NCBI RefSeq assembly: GCF_025449335.1
Contig: NZ_CP104884.1
Span: 1 to 64,000 of the forward strand
Direction: 5' to 3'
Source of the DNA: Bartonella sp. HY328
Lineage (GTDB): Bacteria; Pseudomonadota; Alphaproteobacteria; Rhizobiales; Rhizobiaceae
Length of the DNA stretch: 64,000 nucleotides
Shown piece by piece: positions 35,018 through 43,594 of the stretch. Numbering within the stretch: position 1 is the stretch's first letter; the number at the start of each line of letters is the position of its first letter. The notes beneath the pieces were generated by a model. That model saw nothing but the letters and a program-made list of their open reading frames with translations, made no database searches and was not told the origin of the DNA. The translations under genes and the position numbers were made by a program.

Positions 35018-36694
35018 CTAGTTATCCAAAATAGATGGCAAGCGAAGATTATGTTCGCCGGCGCATTCAATCGCAATGTCATAACCAGCATCGGCATGGC
35101 GCATAACGCCTGTTGCTGGGTCGTTCCATAAAACGCGCTCAATGCGGCGCTTTGCGTCATCCGTGCCGTCTGCACAAATAACCATGCCCGAATGTTGGCT
35201 AAAGCCCATGCCAACGCCGCCGCCATGATGCAAGGATACCCATGTTGCACCTGATGCCGTGTTTAGCAATGCGTTTAACAATGGCCAATCGGATACGGCA
35301 TCTGATCCGTCTTTCATGCTTTCGGTTTCGCGGTTAGGTGAAGCGACCGAGCCTGAATCCAAATGATCGCGGCCAATAACGATTGGTGCTGACAATTCGC
35401 CATTTTTAACCATTTCGTTAAAGGCAAGACCAAGGCGGTGACGGTCACCAAGACCAACCCAGCAAATACGGGCTGGCAAGCCTTGGAAAGAAATACGCTC
35501 GCGTGCCATATCAAGCCAGTTGTGTAGCTCTTTATGGTCTGGCAATAATTCCTTGACCTTTTGATCGGTCTTATAAATATCTTCTGGATCGCCTGAAAGC
35601 GCAGCCCAACGGAATGGCCCAATGCCACGGCAAAATAAGGGGCGGATATAGGCAGGCACGAAGCCGGGGAAATCAAAGGCATTTTCAAGCCCTTCATCCT
35701 TGGCAACTTGGCGGATATTATTGCCATAGTCAAAAGTTGGGATACCGGCATGGTGGAAATCTAGCATGGCTGCAACATGCACTTTCATCGAAGCACGGGC
35801 GGCTTTTTCGACTTCCTGTGGTGCGCTTTCGCGCTTTTCTTTCCACTGCGCCATTGTCCAACCAATGGGCAAATAGCCATTAATTGGGTCATGGGCGGAG
35901 GTTTGGTCGGTTACCATATCGGGGCGGATGCCGCGTTTGACCATTTCTGGCAAAATTTCAGCCGCATTGCCAAGCAGCGCCACCGATTTTGCCTCACCAG
36001 CCTTTGTCCATTTATCAATCATTACTATTGCTTCATCAAGGGTTTCAGCCTTTGCATCGACATAGCGGGTACGAAGACGGAAATCAATACTATCTGGATT
36101 GCATTCAATAGCAAGACATGAAGCCCCTGCCATAACCGCTGCCAAAGGCTGTGCGCCGCCCATGCCACCAAGGCCGCCAGTTAGCACCCATTTGCCTTTT
36201 AAGTCGCCATTATAATGTTGGCGGCCAGCTTCAACAAAGGTCTCATAAGTGCCCTGCACAATACCTTGCGAGCCGATATAAATCCATGAACCAGCCGTCA
36301 TCTGGCCATACATCATCAGGCCCTTGCGGTCTAGCTCATTAAAATGCTGCCAATTAGCCCAATGGGGGACAAGGTTAGAATTGGCGATTAAAACGCGCGG
36401 CGCATCCTTATGGGTGCGGAAAACACCAACTGGCTTACCTGATTGCACCAACAAGGTTTCATCATCATTTAAGCTGCGCAAAGTTTCAACAATCTTGTCA
36501 TAATCTGCCCATGTGCGAGCAGCGCGACCAATACCACCATAAACCACCAATTCATTGGGGTTTTCAGCAACATCAGGGTCAAGATTATTCATCAACATGC
36601 GTAAAGGTGCTTCAGTTAGCCAGCTTTTTGCGCTGATTTCACTGCCATGTGGGGCGCGGATTTCGCGGATATTATGACGTGGATTGCTGGTCAT
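35018..36694 (-). CDS. hutU: Urocanate hydratase
   Basis: A 558-residue cytosolic enzyme, the usual length, catalysing step 2 of histidine breakdown (urocanate to imidazolonepropionate) with tightly bound NAD. Seen: YGGIGRAARTW (about 52-62), the NAD-binding GGLGGMGGAQP (about 173-183), LIGRDHLDSGSVASPNRETE-type active-site region and GATWVSLHHGGGVGMGFSQH near the C-terminus. The catalytic cysteine is in ARICWVGLGDRHR (about 410). GGAGGAG precedes the ATG. It is the last gene of hutIHGU, 79 bp after hutG. Confidence 0.97.
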   Translation of the reverse strand: MTSNPRHNIREIRAPHGSEISAKSWLTEAPLRMLMNNLDPDVAENPNELVVYGGIGRAARTWADYDKIVETLRSLNDDETLLVQSGKPVGVFRTHKDAPRVLIANSNLVPHWANWQHFNELDRKGLMMYGQMTAGSWIYIGSQGIVQGTYETFVEAGRQHYNGDLKGKWVLTGGLGGMGGAQPLAAVMAGASCLAIECNPDSIDFRLRTRYVDAKAETLDEAIVMIDKWTKAGEAKSVALLGNAAEILPEMVKRGIRPDMVTDQTSAHDPINGYLPIGWTMAQWKEKRESAPQEVEKAARASMKVHVAAMLDFHHAGIPTFDYGNNIRQVAKDEGLENAFDFPGFVPAYIRPLFCRGIGPFRWAALSGDPEDIYKTDQKVKELLPDHKELHNWLDMARERISFQGLPARICWVGLGDRHRLGLAFNEMVKNGELSAPIVIGRDHLDSGSVASPNRETESMKDGSDAVSDWPLLNALLNTASGATWVSLHHGGGVGMGFSQHSGMVICADGTDDAKRRIERVLWNDPATGVMRHADAGYDIAIECAGEHNLRLPSILDN

Positions 36695-36773
36695 TTTTAC
36701 TCCTCCAAAAGTTCTATATGAGTTTAATTATAAATTTAAATTCAAATGCTTATGCTTCTTCAAGCGCAACAAA

Positions 36774-37556
36774 TTAAGCGCAATTGGCAATCACCGCTTC
36801 AAGCACCGCCTTTAACGGTGTGCGCAATGCTTTTGCCTTGGCTTCATCATAGGCAAAGGGCAATGTTTCCTGTTGCAAATGGGTGCTTTGGGCAAGCTCC
36901 ATTTGAATGGCAAACACCTTGTCTTGCGGCTTGCCATAATGGCGCGTAGTCCAACCGCCTTTAAAGCGACCATTTAACACATGGCTATAATTGCTTGCTT
37001 GGTTGAGCACAGCCATTACCGCCTGTTCCATTTTGGCGGTGGTGGTTTGCCCCTCATTGGTGCCAACATTGAAATCTGGCAAAATGCCATCAAACAAGAA
37101 TGGAATATGCGAGCGAATGGAATGGCAATCATATAAGATTGCATAGCCATGATTGGCCTTTACCCGTGCAATTTCCGCCGCCAAAGCATTATGATAAGGC
37201 GTGTGGAACAATTGCTTGCGCCGTTCTACTTCTTCCATATCAGGGGCATTTGTCCAAATGTCTTTGCCATCAAAATCGGTTAATGGCACAAGCGTTGTGG
37301 TATTTTGCCCGGGATAAAGGCTAACCCCAGTTGGATCACGATTGGCATCGATGCAATAGCGATGAAATAACGCGCGAACCGTAGTGACATTATCCACCAG
37401 CCCATCATATAAATGATGAATGTGCCAGTCGGTATCGGTAAGCAAGCGGCCGGTATCGTTTAAATTGGCGGCGATATCATCGGGCACAAAAGTACCCGTA
37501 TGAGGAAAGGCCAAGATAAGCGGTGATGTGCCTTGTTTGACTTCAAAGACATCCAT
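36774..37556 (-). CDS. hutG: N-formylglutamate deformylase
   Basis: A 260-residue enzyme of the FGase family (PF05013 type), which splits N-formylglutamate into glutamate and formate, the last step of the five-enzyme route. Seen: LAFPHTGTFVPDDI (about 14-27), RDPTGVSLYPGQN (about 73-85), LYDCHSIRSHIPFLFDG (about 137-153, with the metal His) and a C-terminal MELAQSTH (about 222-229). Despite the shared name this is not the arginase-fold formiminoglutamase, which agrees with hutF being present. It starts 5 bp after the hutH stop, with AAGGA in the end of hutH. Confidence 0.95.
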   Translation of the reverse strand: MDVFEVKQGTSPLILAFPHTGTFVPDDIAANLNDTGRLLTDTDWHIHHLYDGLVDNVTTVRALFHRYCIDANRDPTGVSLYPGQNTTTLVPLTDFDGKDIWTNAPDMEEVERRKQLFHTPYHNALAAEIARVKANHGYAILYDCHSIRSHIPFLFDGILPDFNVGTNEGQTTTAKMEQAVMAVLNQASNYSHVLNGRFKGGWTTRHYGKPQDKVFAIQMELAQSTHLQQETLPFAYDEAKAKALRTPLKAVLEAVIANCA

Positions 37557-37561
37557 TGCAC

Positions 37562-39097
37562 TTAGTCCTTCAAAACTGGGAATATTGCTTGGTCAAACAG
37601 GCCAACCACTTCACCCGATGCGACAATGCGGCGGCATTCTTCAAGGTCTGGTGCCATATAATGGTCAACCTCAAGTGACGTCACGCTTTGGCGCAAATGC
37701 GCAATTGCTTTTTGCAATTGTGGGCTAGTGGTTAAGGGACCACGGAACTCAACGCCGCGCGCTGCCATTAATAATTCAATACCAAGGATTGAAAACAGAT
37801 TTTCAGTCATGGCAAGTAAACGGCGTGCACCATGGCAAGCCATCGACACATGGTCTTCTTGATTGGCAGATGTTGGAGTTGAGTCAACACAAGCAGGATG
37901 CGCCATTTGCTTATTTTCAGACATTAATGCCGCCGATGTTACTTCGGCAATCATTAGGCCTGAATTTAAGCCCGGCTTTGCCGCCAAAAAGGCTGGTAAG
38001 CCAAAAGAAAGCGCAGGGTCAACCATTAAGGCAATACGGCGCTGTGCAATGGCACCAATTTCGCAAACTGCAAGGGCAATTTGGTCGGCAGCAAAAGCCA
38101 CCGGCTCAGCGTGGAAATTACCACCTGAAACAACGCTATTATCGCTCAATACCAATGGATTATCGGTAACCGCATTGGCTTCAATGACTAAAGTGTTAGC
38201 GCAGTGGCGCAATACATCAACCGCCGCACCATTAACCTGTGGTTGACAACGAATGCAATAAGGATCTTGCACACGCTCATCATTTTCCAAGTGGCTAACA
38301 CGAATTTGCGAACCAATAAGCAATTCACGCACGGTACGTGCCGTGGCAATCTGGCCATAATGGCCGCGAAGTGTGTGAATATCTGGATGGAATGGCGCAG
38401 ATGAACCCATAGCAGCATCGGTTGATAAAGCACCAGTCACTAGCGCGGTGCAAGATGCGCGGTAAGCACGCAGCAAGCCAGCAATGGCAAGTGCGGTTGA
38501 TGTTTGCGTACCGTTAATGAGTGCCAAGCCTTCCTTTGCTTGCAAAATAACTGGTCTTAAACCAGCAAGTGCCAAGGCTTTTGCACCGCTCATGCGCTCG
38601 CCCTTAAAGAAAGCTTCGCCCTCGCCCATCATCACCGCCGCCATATGGGCAAGTGGCGCTAGATCACCCGATGCGCCGACTGAACCTTTTTCAGGAATAA
38701 GCGGCGTTACATCTTTTTCCAGCATATCTTCAATGAGGCGGACAAGCTCAAGACGCACGCCCGAAGCACCACGGCCAAGCGACACCAATTTTAATGCCAT
38801 GATAAGGCGAACAATGTCACGACTTAACGGCGCACCCATACCGCAGCAATGGGAAAGGATAAGATTGCGCTGCAAGGTTGCAACGTCGCTTGCATCAATA
38901 CGGATAGAGGCAAGTTTGCCAAAGCCGGTATTAATGCCATAAACAGGCTCATTACCTTGGGCAATTTCTGCAATGCGTGCGGCGCCTTTTTCAATTGCTG
39001 CATCAAAATTACGATCAAGTTTAACGCTTGTTCCATTCCAGTAAATATCGCTAATTTGTTCAAGGGTTACTTCACCCGGTCTTAAAGTAATTGTCAT
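37562..39097 (-). CDS. hutH: Histidine ammonia-lyase
   Basis: A 511-residue enzyme, the normal length, that removes ammonia from L-histidine to give urocanate. The self-made MIO cofactor comes from Ala-Ser-Gly at 142-144 within GSVGASGDLAPLAHM. Other motifs: YGINTGFG with the catalytic Tyr (about 53-60), GVRLELV, LALINGTQTSTA and QEDHVSMA near 410. Second gene of the minus-strand operon, 57 bp after hutI; the spacer carries a GGGAGG ribosome site. Confidence 0.97.
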   Translation of the reverse strand: MTITLRPGEVTLEQISDIYWNGTSVKLDRNFDAAIEKGAARIAEIAQGNEPVYGINTGFGKLASIRIDASDVATLQRNLILSHCCGMGAPLSRDIVRLIMALKLVSLGRGASGVRLELVRLIEDMLEKDVTPLIPEKGSVGASGDLAPLAHMAAVMMGEGEAFFKGERMSGAKALALAGLRPVILQAKEGLALINGTQTSTALAIAGLLRAYRASCTALVTGALSTDAAMGSSAPFHPDIHTLRGHYGQIATARTVRELLIGSQIRVSHLENDERVQDPYCIRCQPQVNGAAVDVLRHCANTLVIEANAVTDNPLVLSDNSVVSGGNFHAEPVAFAADQIALAVCEIGAIAQRRIALMVDPALSFGLPAFLAAKPGLNSGLMIAEVTSAALMSENKQMAHPACVDSTPTSANQEDHVSMACHGARRLLAMTENLFSILGIELLMAARGVEFRGPLTTSPQLQKAIAHLRQSVTSLEVDHYMAPDLEECRRIVASGEVVGLFDQAIFPVLKD

Positions 39098-39154
39098 TTT
39101 TACCTCCCGTCCAATTTGGACATTTTCCTAAAAATTTTGTTTTTTAAACTTTAT

Positions 39155-40447
39155 TTATTGTGCTGAAATATAACGCGCATGAAGCGGATTTGCGCCAATG
39201 CGGTAAACAAGCTCGGCCGGTTCATCAATATTCCAAATGGCAAGATCTGCGCGTTTGCCTACTTCTAAAGTGCCACGGCTTTCCAATAATCCAAGGGCGC
39301 GAGCAGCTTCACGGGTGGCACCTGCTAAACATTCATCAACACGAATATCAAACAAGGTTGCCGCCATATTCATGGTGAGTAAGAGCGATGTTAAGGGCGA
39401 TGTGCCGGGGTTACAATCAGTTGCCACCGCAATTGGCACATTATATTGGCGCAAAAGTGCAATAGGTGGCTTTTTTGTTTCATGAATGGTGTAATAAGCC
39501 CCCGGCAATATAACCGCTACCGTGCCGGATTTTGCAATTGCTGCAACACCTTCTTCGTCCAAATGTTCGATATGGTCAACCGAAAGCGCCCCATAGGAAG
39601 CGGCAAATTTTGCGCCGCCAAGATTGCTCAATTGTTCGGCATGAAGCTTTACGGGCAAGCCCAAGGCTACTGCCTTGTCAAAAACTGGCTTTAACTCTTG
39701 CGGTGAAAAGGCGATATTTTCGCAAAATGCATCAACCGCATCAATCAAACCTTCACTTGCGCCTTGTTCAAGGACGGGTAACACCACCTCGTCAATATAA
39801 GCAGCATTGCGCCCCTTATATTCAATCGGTGTTGCATGGGCGGTTAAACAAGTGGTACGCACTTTTATCGGACGTAAAGCTTCTAGCTTGCGGGCAGCGC
39901 GCAACATATCAAGCTCGCTTTTAATATCCAGCCCATAGCCCGATTTTACCTCAATTGTGGTGATACCTTCATTAATCAATTGGTCAAGACGTGGCAGTGA
40001 TGTTGCTGCCATTTCATCGACCGTTAACGCTCGTGTCGACCCCACGGTCGACACGATGCCCCCACCGCTGCGGGCAATTTCTTCGTAACTTGCGCCAGAA
40101 GTGCGCATTTCAAATTCTTTGGCGCGGTTGCCGCCATAAATAATATGGGTGTGGCAATCAATTAATGCTGGGCTCATCCAACGGCCACCAAGATCAATAA
40201 TATCATGATCGCTGTTTATGGCTGGCAAGTCATTTTCAGAGCCCACAAAGGCTATCAAACCATCTTTTACAAAGATTGCACCATTTTTAATAATGCCTAA
40301 ATGGGAATCCGACGCGCTGTTTTGCGCAGATGCCCCAGACGAAGAGGCGACCATTGTCATTAAAGACACATTTTTGAAAAGAATATCATTGCCGGCAAAT
40401 ACATGATGTTGCGGCACAGAAGTGGTAAATGGAATGATTTTTCCCAT
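39155..40447 (-). CDS. hutI: Imidazolonepropionase
   Basis: A 430-residue amidohydrolase that opens the imidazolone ring to N-formimino-L-glutamate. I start at MGKIIPFTT (40447) with GGGAGG 6 nt before it; a longer frame begins 36 nt upstream. Metal ligands are in IDCHTHIIYGGNR (about 86-98). Further motifs: RTSGASYEEIARSGGGIVST, LHAEQLSNLGGAKFA (about 249-263), VDHIEHL and ATDCNPGTSP (about 322-331). First gene of the hutIHGU operon. Confidence 0.96.
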   Translation of the reverse strand: MGKIIPFTTSVPQHHVFAGNDILFKNVSLMTMVASSSGASAQNSASDSHLGIIKNGAIFVKDGLIAFVGSENDLPAINSDHDIIDLGGRWMSPALIDCHTHIIYGGNRAKEFEMRTSGASYEEIARSGGGIVSTVGSTRALTVDEMAATSLPRLDQLINEGITTIEVKSGYGLDIKSELDMLRAARKLEALRPIKVRTTCLTAHATPIEYKGRNAAYIDEVVLPVLEQGASEGLIDAVDAFCENIAFSPQELKPVFDKAVALGLPVKLHAEQLSNLGGAKFAASYGALSVDHIEHLDEEGVAAIAKSGTVAVILPGAYYTIHETKKPPIALLRQYNVPIAVATDCNPGTSPLTSLLLTMNMAATLFDIRVDECLAGATREAARALGLLESRGTLEVGKRADLAIWNIDEPAELVYRIGANPLHARYISAQ

Positions 40448-40471
40448 TGAAGCCTCCCTATTTTTGTTATA

Positions 40472-40483
40472 ATGTATATACAT
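40472..40483. promoter_or_regulatory. Candidate HutC operator between hutI and hutF
   Basis: ATGTATATACAT is a perfect 12-bp palindrome 25 bp upstream of hutI, in the 222-bp region shared with the divergent hutF. HutC, the GntR-type repressor of hut genes, is known to bind TGTATATACA-like sites and to respond to urocanate. No hutC gene lies in this window. A second inverted repeat, GCGTTA-AAAA-TAACGC, is at 40581-40596, nearer to hutF. Confidence 0.6.
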
Positions 40484-40669
40484 ATTAAAAATCTGGCAAG
40501 TAGAAAGTTTTTAAATTCAAATCAAATTTATTTTTAAACCCTGCCAAAATTTTAAAAAGTGAATATTTTAGCCACTATTGGCGTTAAAAATAACGCTGAT
40601 ACAAAAGGTTAAAAGACTGCGCTGACAAAAATATGAACAATACAAAATTGTGAACAAGTGGAGGATAGG

Positions 40670-42022
40670 ATGCAAAAAATATTCGCAGATAGCGCATTAA
40701 TCGCTAAGGGCTGGCAAAAAAATGTCGCGATCAGCATTGAAAATGGCTCAATTACCGCAATTGATGAAAATGCCTATGATGTAAATCCGCAGCAGACAGG
40801 CGCGCATTATAAGGTGCTGGTAAGCGGCATGCCCAATTTGCATTCCCATGCTTTTCAACGTGCCATGGCAGGCTATACTGAGCGGCGTGGCGCAACGCCT
40901 GATAGTTTTTGGAGCTGGCGCAATGAAATGTACCGCCTTGCCCTTGCTATGAATCCTGACGAGGTGGAAGCCGTTGCATCACAGCTTTATATCGAAATGT
41001 TGGAAGCTGGTTTTACCCGTGTTGGCGAATTTCATTATTTGCATCATGATATTGACGGCAAGCCCTATAGTGACATTGGTGAAATGGCCGGCCGCATTTG
41101 CAATGCTGCGCAAAAAAGCGGTATCCATCTAACGCTCCTACCAGTATTTTATGCCCATGCTGGTTTTGGTGGCCAAACACCAGTTGACGGGCAAAAGCGT
41201 TTTATTAATGACACAGCGAGCTTTGCAAAACTGGTTCAATCATGCCGGAGTCATGCAAAAAATCTTGAAAAAAGCATTGTTGGCATCGCGCCCCATAGCT
41301 TACGCGCCGCAACAGAAGATGAGTTAAAGGAAATTTTGCCACTTGCTGATGGTAATCCAATCCATATCCATATTGCCGAGCAGTTAAAAGAAGTTGATGA
41401 TTGCGTTGCATGGAGTGGCGAGCGGCCAGTGGAATGGCTGTTAAACCGCTTTAAGGTTAATGAAAATTGGTGCTTGATCCATGCCACCCATTTAACAGAA
41501 GATGAAACCGTTAATATAGCAAAATCTGGCGCAATTGCTGGTCTTTGTCCGCTAACCGAAGGTAATCTTGGTGATGGTATTTTTAACGCCCTGCCCTTTA
41601 TGGAACATGGTGGCCGTTTTGGCATTGGCAGCGACTCCAATGTTAATATTAGCGTTGCGGATGAACTCAGCCAATTTGAATATTCCGTGCGGCTAAAAAC
41701 TCATATGCGCAATGCAATCGCCAAACCTTTAGGCTCCAATGGCCGGCATTTATTTGATGAAGCGGTTAAGGGCGGCGATCAAGCACTAAGAAGCCAAAGC
41801 GCGATTAAATGCGGAAATAGCGCCGATTTTGTTGCCCTTGATTTAAAAGGTCAAGATTGGATTAAGGAAGACGCAATTTTAGACAATTGGATTTTTGCGC
41901 GTACGGTGGACGTTAAAAGCACTTGGGTTAATGGCGTTGAAGTTGTGCGCGATGGCAAACACATTGCGCGTGATGAAATATTTAAAACGTATAGCAAAAC
42001 CATGAACAAGCTTTTTGGCTAG
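40670..42022 (+). CDS. hutF: Formimidoylglutamate deiminase
   Basis: A 450-residue amidohydrolase converting N-formimino-glutamate to N-formylglutamate plus ammonia, which HutG then cleaves. The start is the ATG at 40670 (MQKIFADSAL), because GGAGG sits 5 nt upstream; a GTG at 40658 overlaps that site. Seen: SGMPNLHSHAFQRAMAGYTERRG (metal HxH, about 51-73), HIHIAEQLKEVDDC (about 237-250), WCLIHATHLTEDET and FGIGSDSNVNIS (about 319-330). Divergent from hutI, with a strong terminator after it. Confidence 0.95.
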   Translation: MQKIFADSALIAKGWQKNVAISIENGSITAIDENAYDVNPQQTGAHYKVLVSGMPNLHSHAFQRAMAGYTERRGATPDSFWSWRNEMYRLALAMNPDEVEAVASQLYIEMLEAGFTRVGEFHYLHHDIDGKPYSDIGEMAGRICNAAQKSGIHLTLLPVFYAHAGFGGQTPVDGQKRFINDTASFAKLVQSCRSHAKNLEKSIVGIAPHSLRAATEDELKEILPLADGNPIHIHIAEQLKEVDDCVAWSGERPVEWLLNRFKVNENWCLIHATHLTEDETVNIAKSGAIAGLCPLTEGNLGDGIFNALPFMEHGGRFGIGSDSNVNISVADELSQFEYSVRLKTHMRNAIAKPLGSNGRHLFDEAVKGGDQALRSQSAIKCGNSADFVALDLKGQDWIKEDAILDNWIFARTVDVKSTWVNGVEVVRDGKHIARDEIFKTYSKTMNKLFG

Positions 42023-42044
42023 ATTTTTTTGGTTTATTTTTCCA

Positions 42045-42070
42045 AACAACCGCTTGCCAAAGCGGTTGTT
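42045..42070. terminator. Terminator between hutF and the convergent small gene
   Basis: AACAACCGCTT (42045-42055) pairs with AAGCGGTTGTT (42060-42070) and is followed by TTAT. An 11-bp perfect stem with a 4-nt loop; AAA on the left may let it serve both strands. Confidence 0.8.
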
Positions 42071-42080
42071 TTATCAAAAC

Positions 42081-42497
42081 TTAGTCTTGCGGCGAAGGCT
42101 GCCATTTACCTGGAAATCTATCAAAATCAGAGCAACCGCTTAAGGTGATGCCATCATTTTCTATTTTTATTTCACATTGCGAAGAAAAATTAGTTTCCCT
42201 AACTTTGAAATAGAGAATATTGTTTTTGATATGCCAAGCACCAAGTTCGCTGCATCCAAGATCGAGAAGACGGCGATTGTCTATAAGCGGCCCATAAAGT
42301 GAATCACAAAACCTAAGCACATCAGGTTCAAAGCAAATCTCATAGCGCTTTCTGAGCTCTTGCTTTTCAAAAATGCGCTGCTCATAGCATATACCCTCTG
42401 GGCTTAATGGAAAGTCGGCCGCATTGGTTTGCCCTGTGATAAACAAAACGGCCAACAGAAAAATAGCTTGTCTAAAACAATAATATAACAATTTCAT
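42081..42497 (-). CDS. Small cysteine-rich secreted protein, unknown function
   Basis: A 138-residue protein with an N-terminal signal peptide (AIFLLAVLFITGQTNAADF, cleaved near residue 26). The mature part has six cysteines (ICYEQ, ICFEP, FCDSL, GCSEL, QCEIK, GCSDF), suggesting three periplasmic disulfides. No family was recognised. Its ATG directly follows the TAA of a short upstream frame (42498-42587). Confidence 0.65.
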   Translation of the reverse strand: MKLLYYCFRQAIFLLAVLFITGQTNAADFPLSPEGICYEQRIFEKQELRKRYEICFEPDVLRFCDSLYGPLIDNRRLLDLGCSELGAWHIKNNILYFKVRETNFSSQCEIKIENDGITLSGCSDFDRFPGKWQPSPQD

Positions 42498-42587
42498 TTA
42501 TTCACCTTGTGGCTTTAAGCGTTCTAACGCATCATGCGCGTTAGCGGCACTCAAAGTTACAGCAATTTCATAATCCTTGATTGCCAT
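42498..42587 (-). pseudogene. Probable C-terminal remnant of a TPR-like protein
   Basis: A 29-codon frame reads MAIKDYEIAVTL...NAHDALERLKPQG and stops immediately before the next start. The pattern AIxDYxxAxxLxxANxxA is that of a tetratricopeptide repeat helix pair. No ribosome site or upstream repeat is in frame, so this looks like the surviving tail of a larger gene. It may still couple translation to the gene at 42081. Confidence 0.4.
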
Positions 42588-42720
42588 TAATCATGCGGAG
42601 ATTAGTTGAAACTGCCAACTTGCTTCTCAAGCCTAATTATTAAACAAATAATAAAAAACCACTATTACTTTCAATTGCAATAACGGACTCAATTTTTCTT
42701 CTAATAAATAAGTTTATACA

Positions 42721-43380
42721 TTATTTAAACTTAAACGGGCCCCAATTCATTTCAACAGCAATGACAAGTGCTACAGCAGCAATCAATCCCCAAACGATGA
42801 CCAATGGCATAATAAATTTAACCCATTTGGTAAAAGATACTTGCGTTGTGGCAAGAATTGCCATCAAAACTCCTGATGTTGGATTAATACAATTAACAAC
42901 ACCCTCACCAAAGATAACTGCTTGCACTGTAGTTTGGCGGGTAATGCCCAACACGTCGCCAATAGGCGTGAATACAGGAATAAGAACAGCAGATTCACCT
43001 GAGCCAGATGAAATGAAAAAATGCATAATCATCGCACTTGCATACATGCCAATAGCTGTCATAGAGCGTGGCAATTCGTCAAGAAGACCAACAGCATGGT
43101 AAACAATTGTATCCAAGATCAAACCTTGATCAAGAATAATCGCTATAGCACGGGCAAGACCAACCACAAAAGCGCCGCCCACTAATTGACCACAGCCTTT
43201 TAAAAAGCTTGATGCAATAGCATCCGCCCGCATTTTGGAAATAATTCCAACGCCAATTGCCATGATAATAAACATGGCAAGCATTTCTTTTTCGCTCCAG
43301 CTTAATTTTACGGCACCGGCAATAAAAATGCCAAGACATAATGCGGTAAAGCCTAAAGCAAGTAGCTTAGAGCCTTTCAT
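42721..43380 (-). pseudogene. C-terminal half of a YfcC/DcuC-family carboxylate or amino-acid transporter
   Basis: 219 residues aligning by motif to the second half of YfcC-type transporters (normally about 500 residues): MRADAIASSFLKGCGQLVGG, VVGLARAIAIILDQGLILDT, SAMIMHFFISSGSGESAVLIP, ITRQTTVQAVIFGEG and NPTSGVLMA. Six membrane segments remain. The upstream sequence has an in-frame stop and no remains of the first half, and the ATG has no clear ribosome site. It is therefore probably a 5'-truncated gene, though expression of the half-protein is possible. Confidence 0.7.
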
Positions 43381-43454
43381 AAAATCTGAGCCTTAACATA
43401 GGATAATGCTTTTACCCTGTGGAAAAATATATCGCTCATAACGGCGTGATATAA

Positions 43455-43470
43455 AATTAACGCGTTAATT
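43455..43470. promoter_or_regulatory. 16-bp perfect palindrome upstream of the second autotransporter
   Basis: AATTAACGCGTTAATT is a perfect palindrome without spacer, 125 bp before the autotransporter start and 75 bp from the truncated transporter start. Such symmetry fits a dimeric regulator site. Nothing identifies the regulator. Confidence 0.4.
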
Positions 43471-43594
43471 GTCGGCCTATTCGAAAGATATATAATTTTA
43501 GCAATTACTAATAAAAATTTTTAATTTTTAAATTGTTGCATTATCATTTTATTATATTAATAGGTAAAACTATATAAATATTAGGAATGAGTGC

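Noticed and set aside
38484..38942. 152-codon plus-strand frame inside hutH
   Set aside because: It is antisense to a certain enzyme gene whose codon structure explains it; no ribosome site or family signal.
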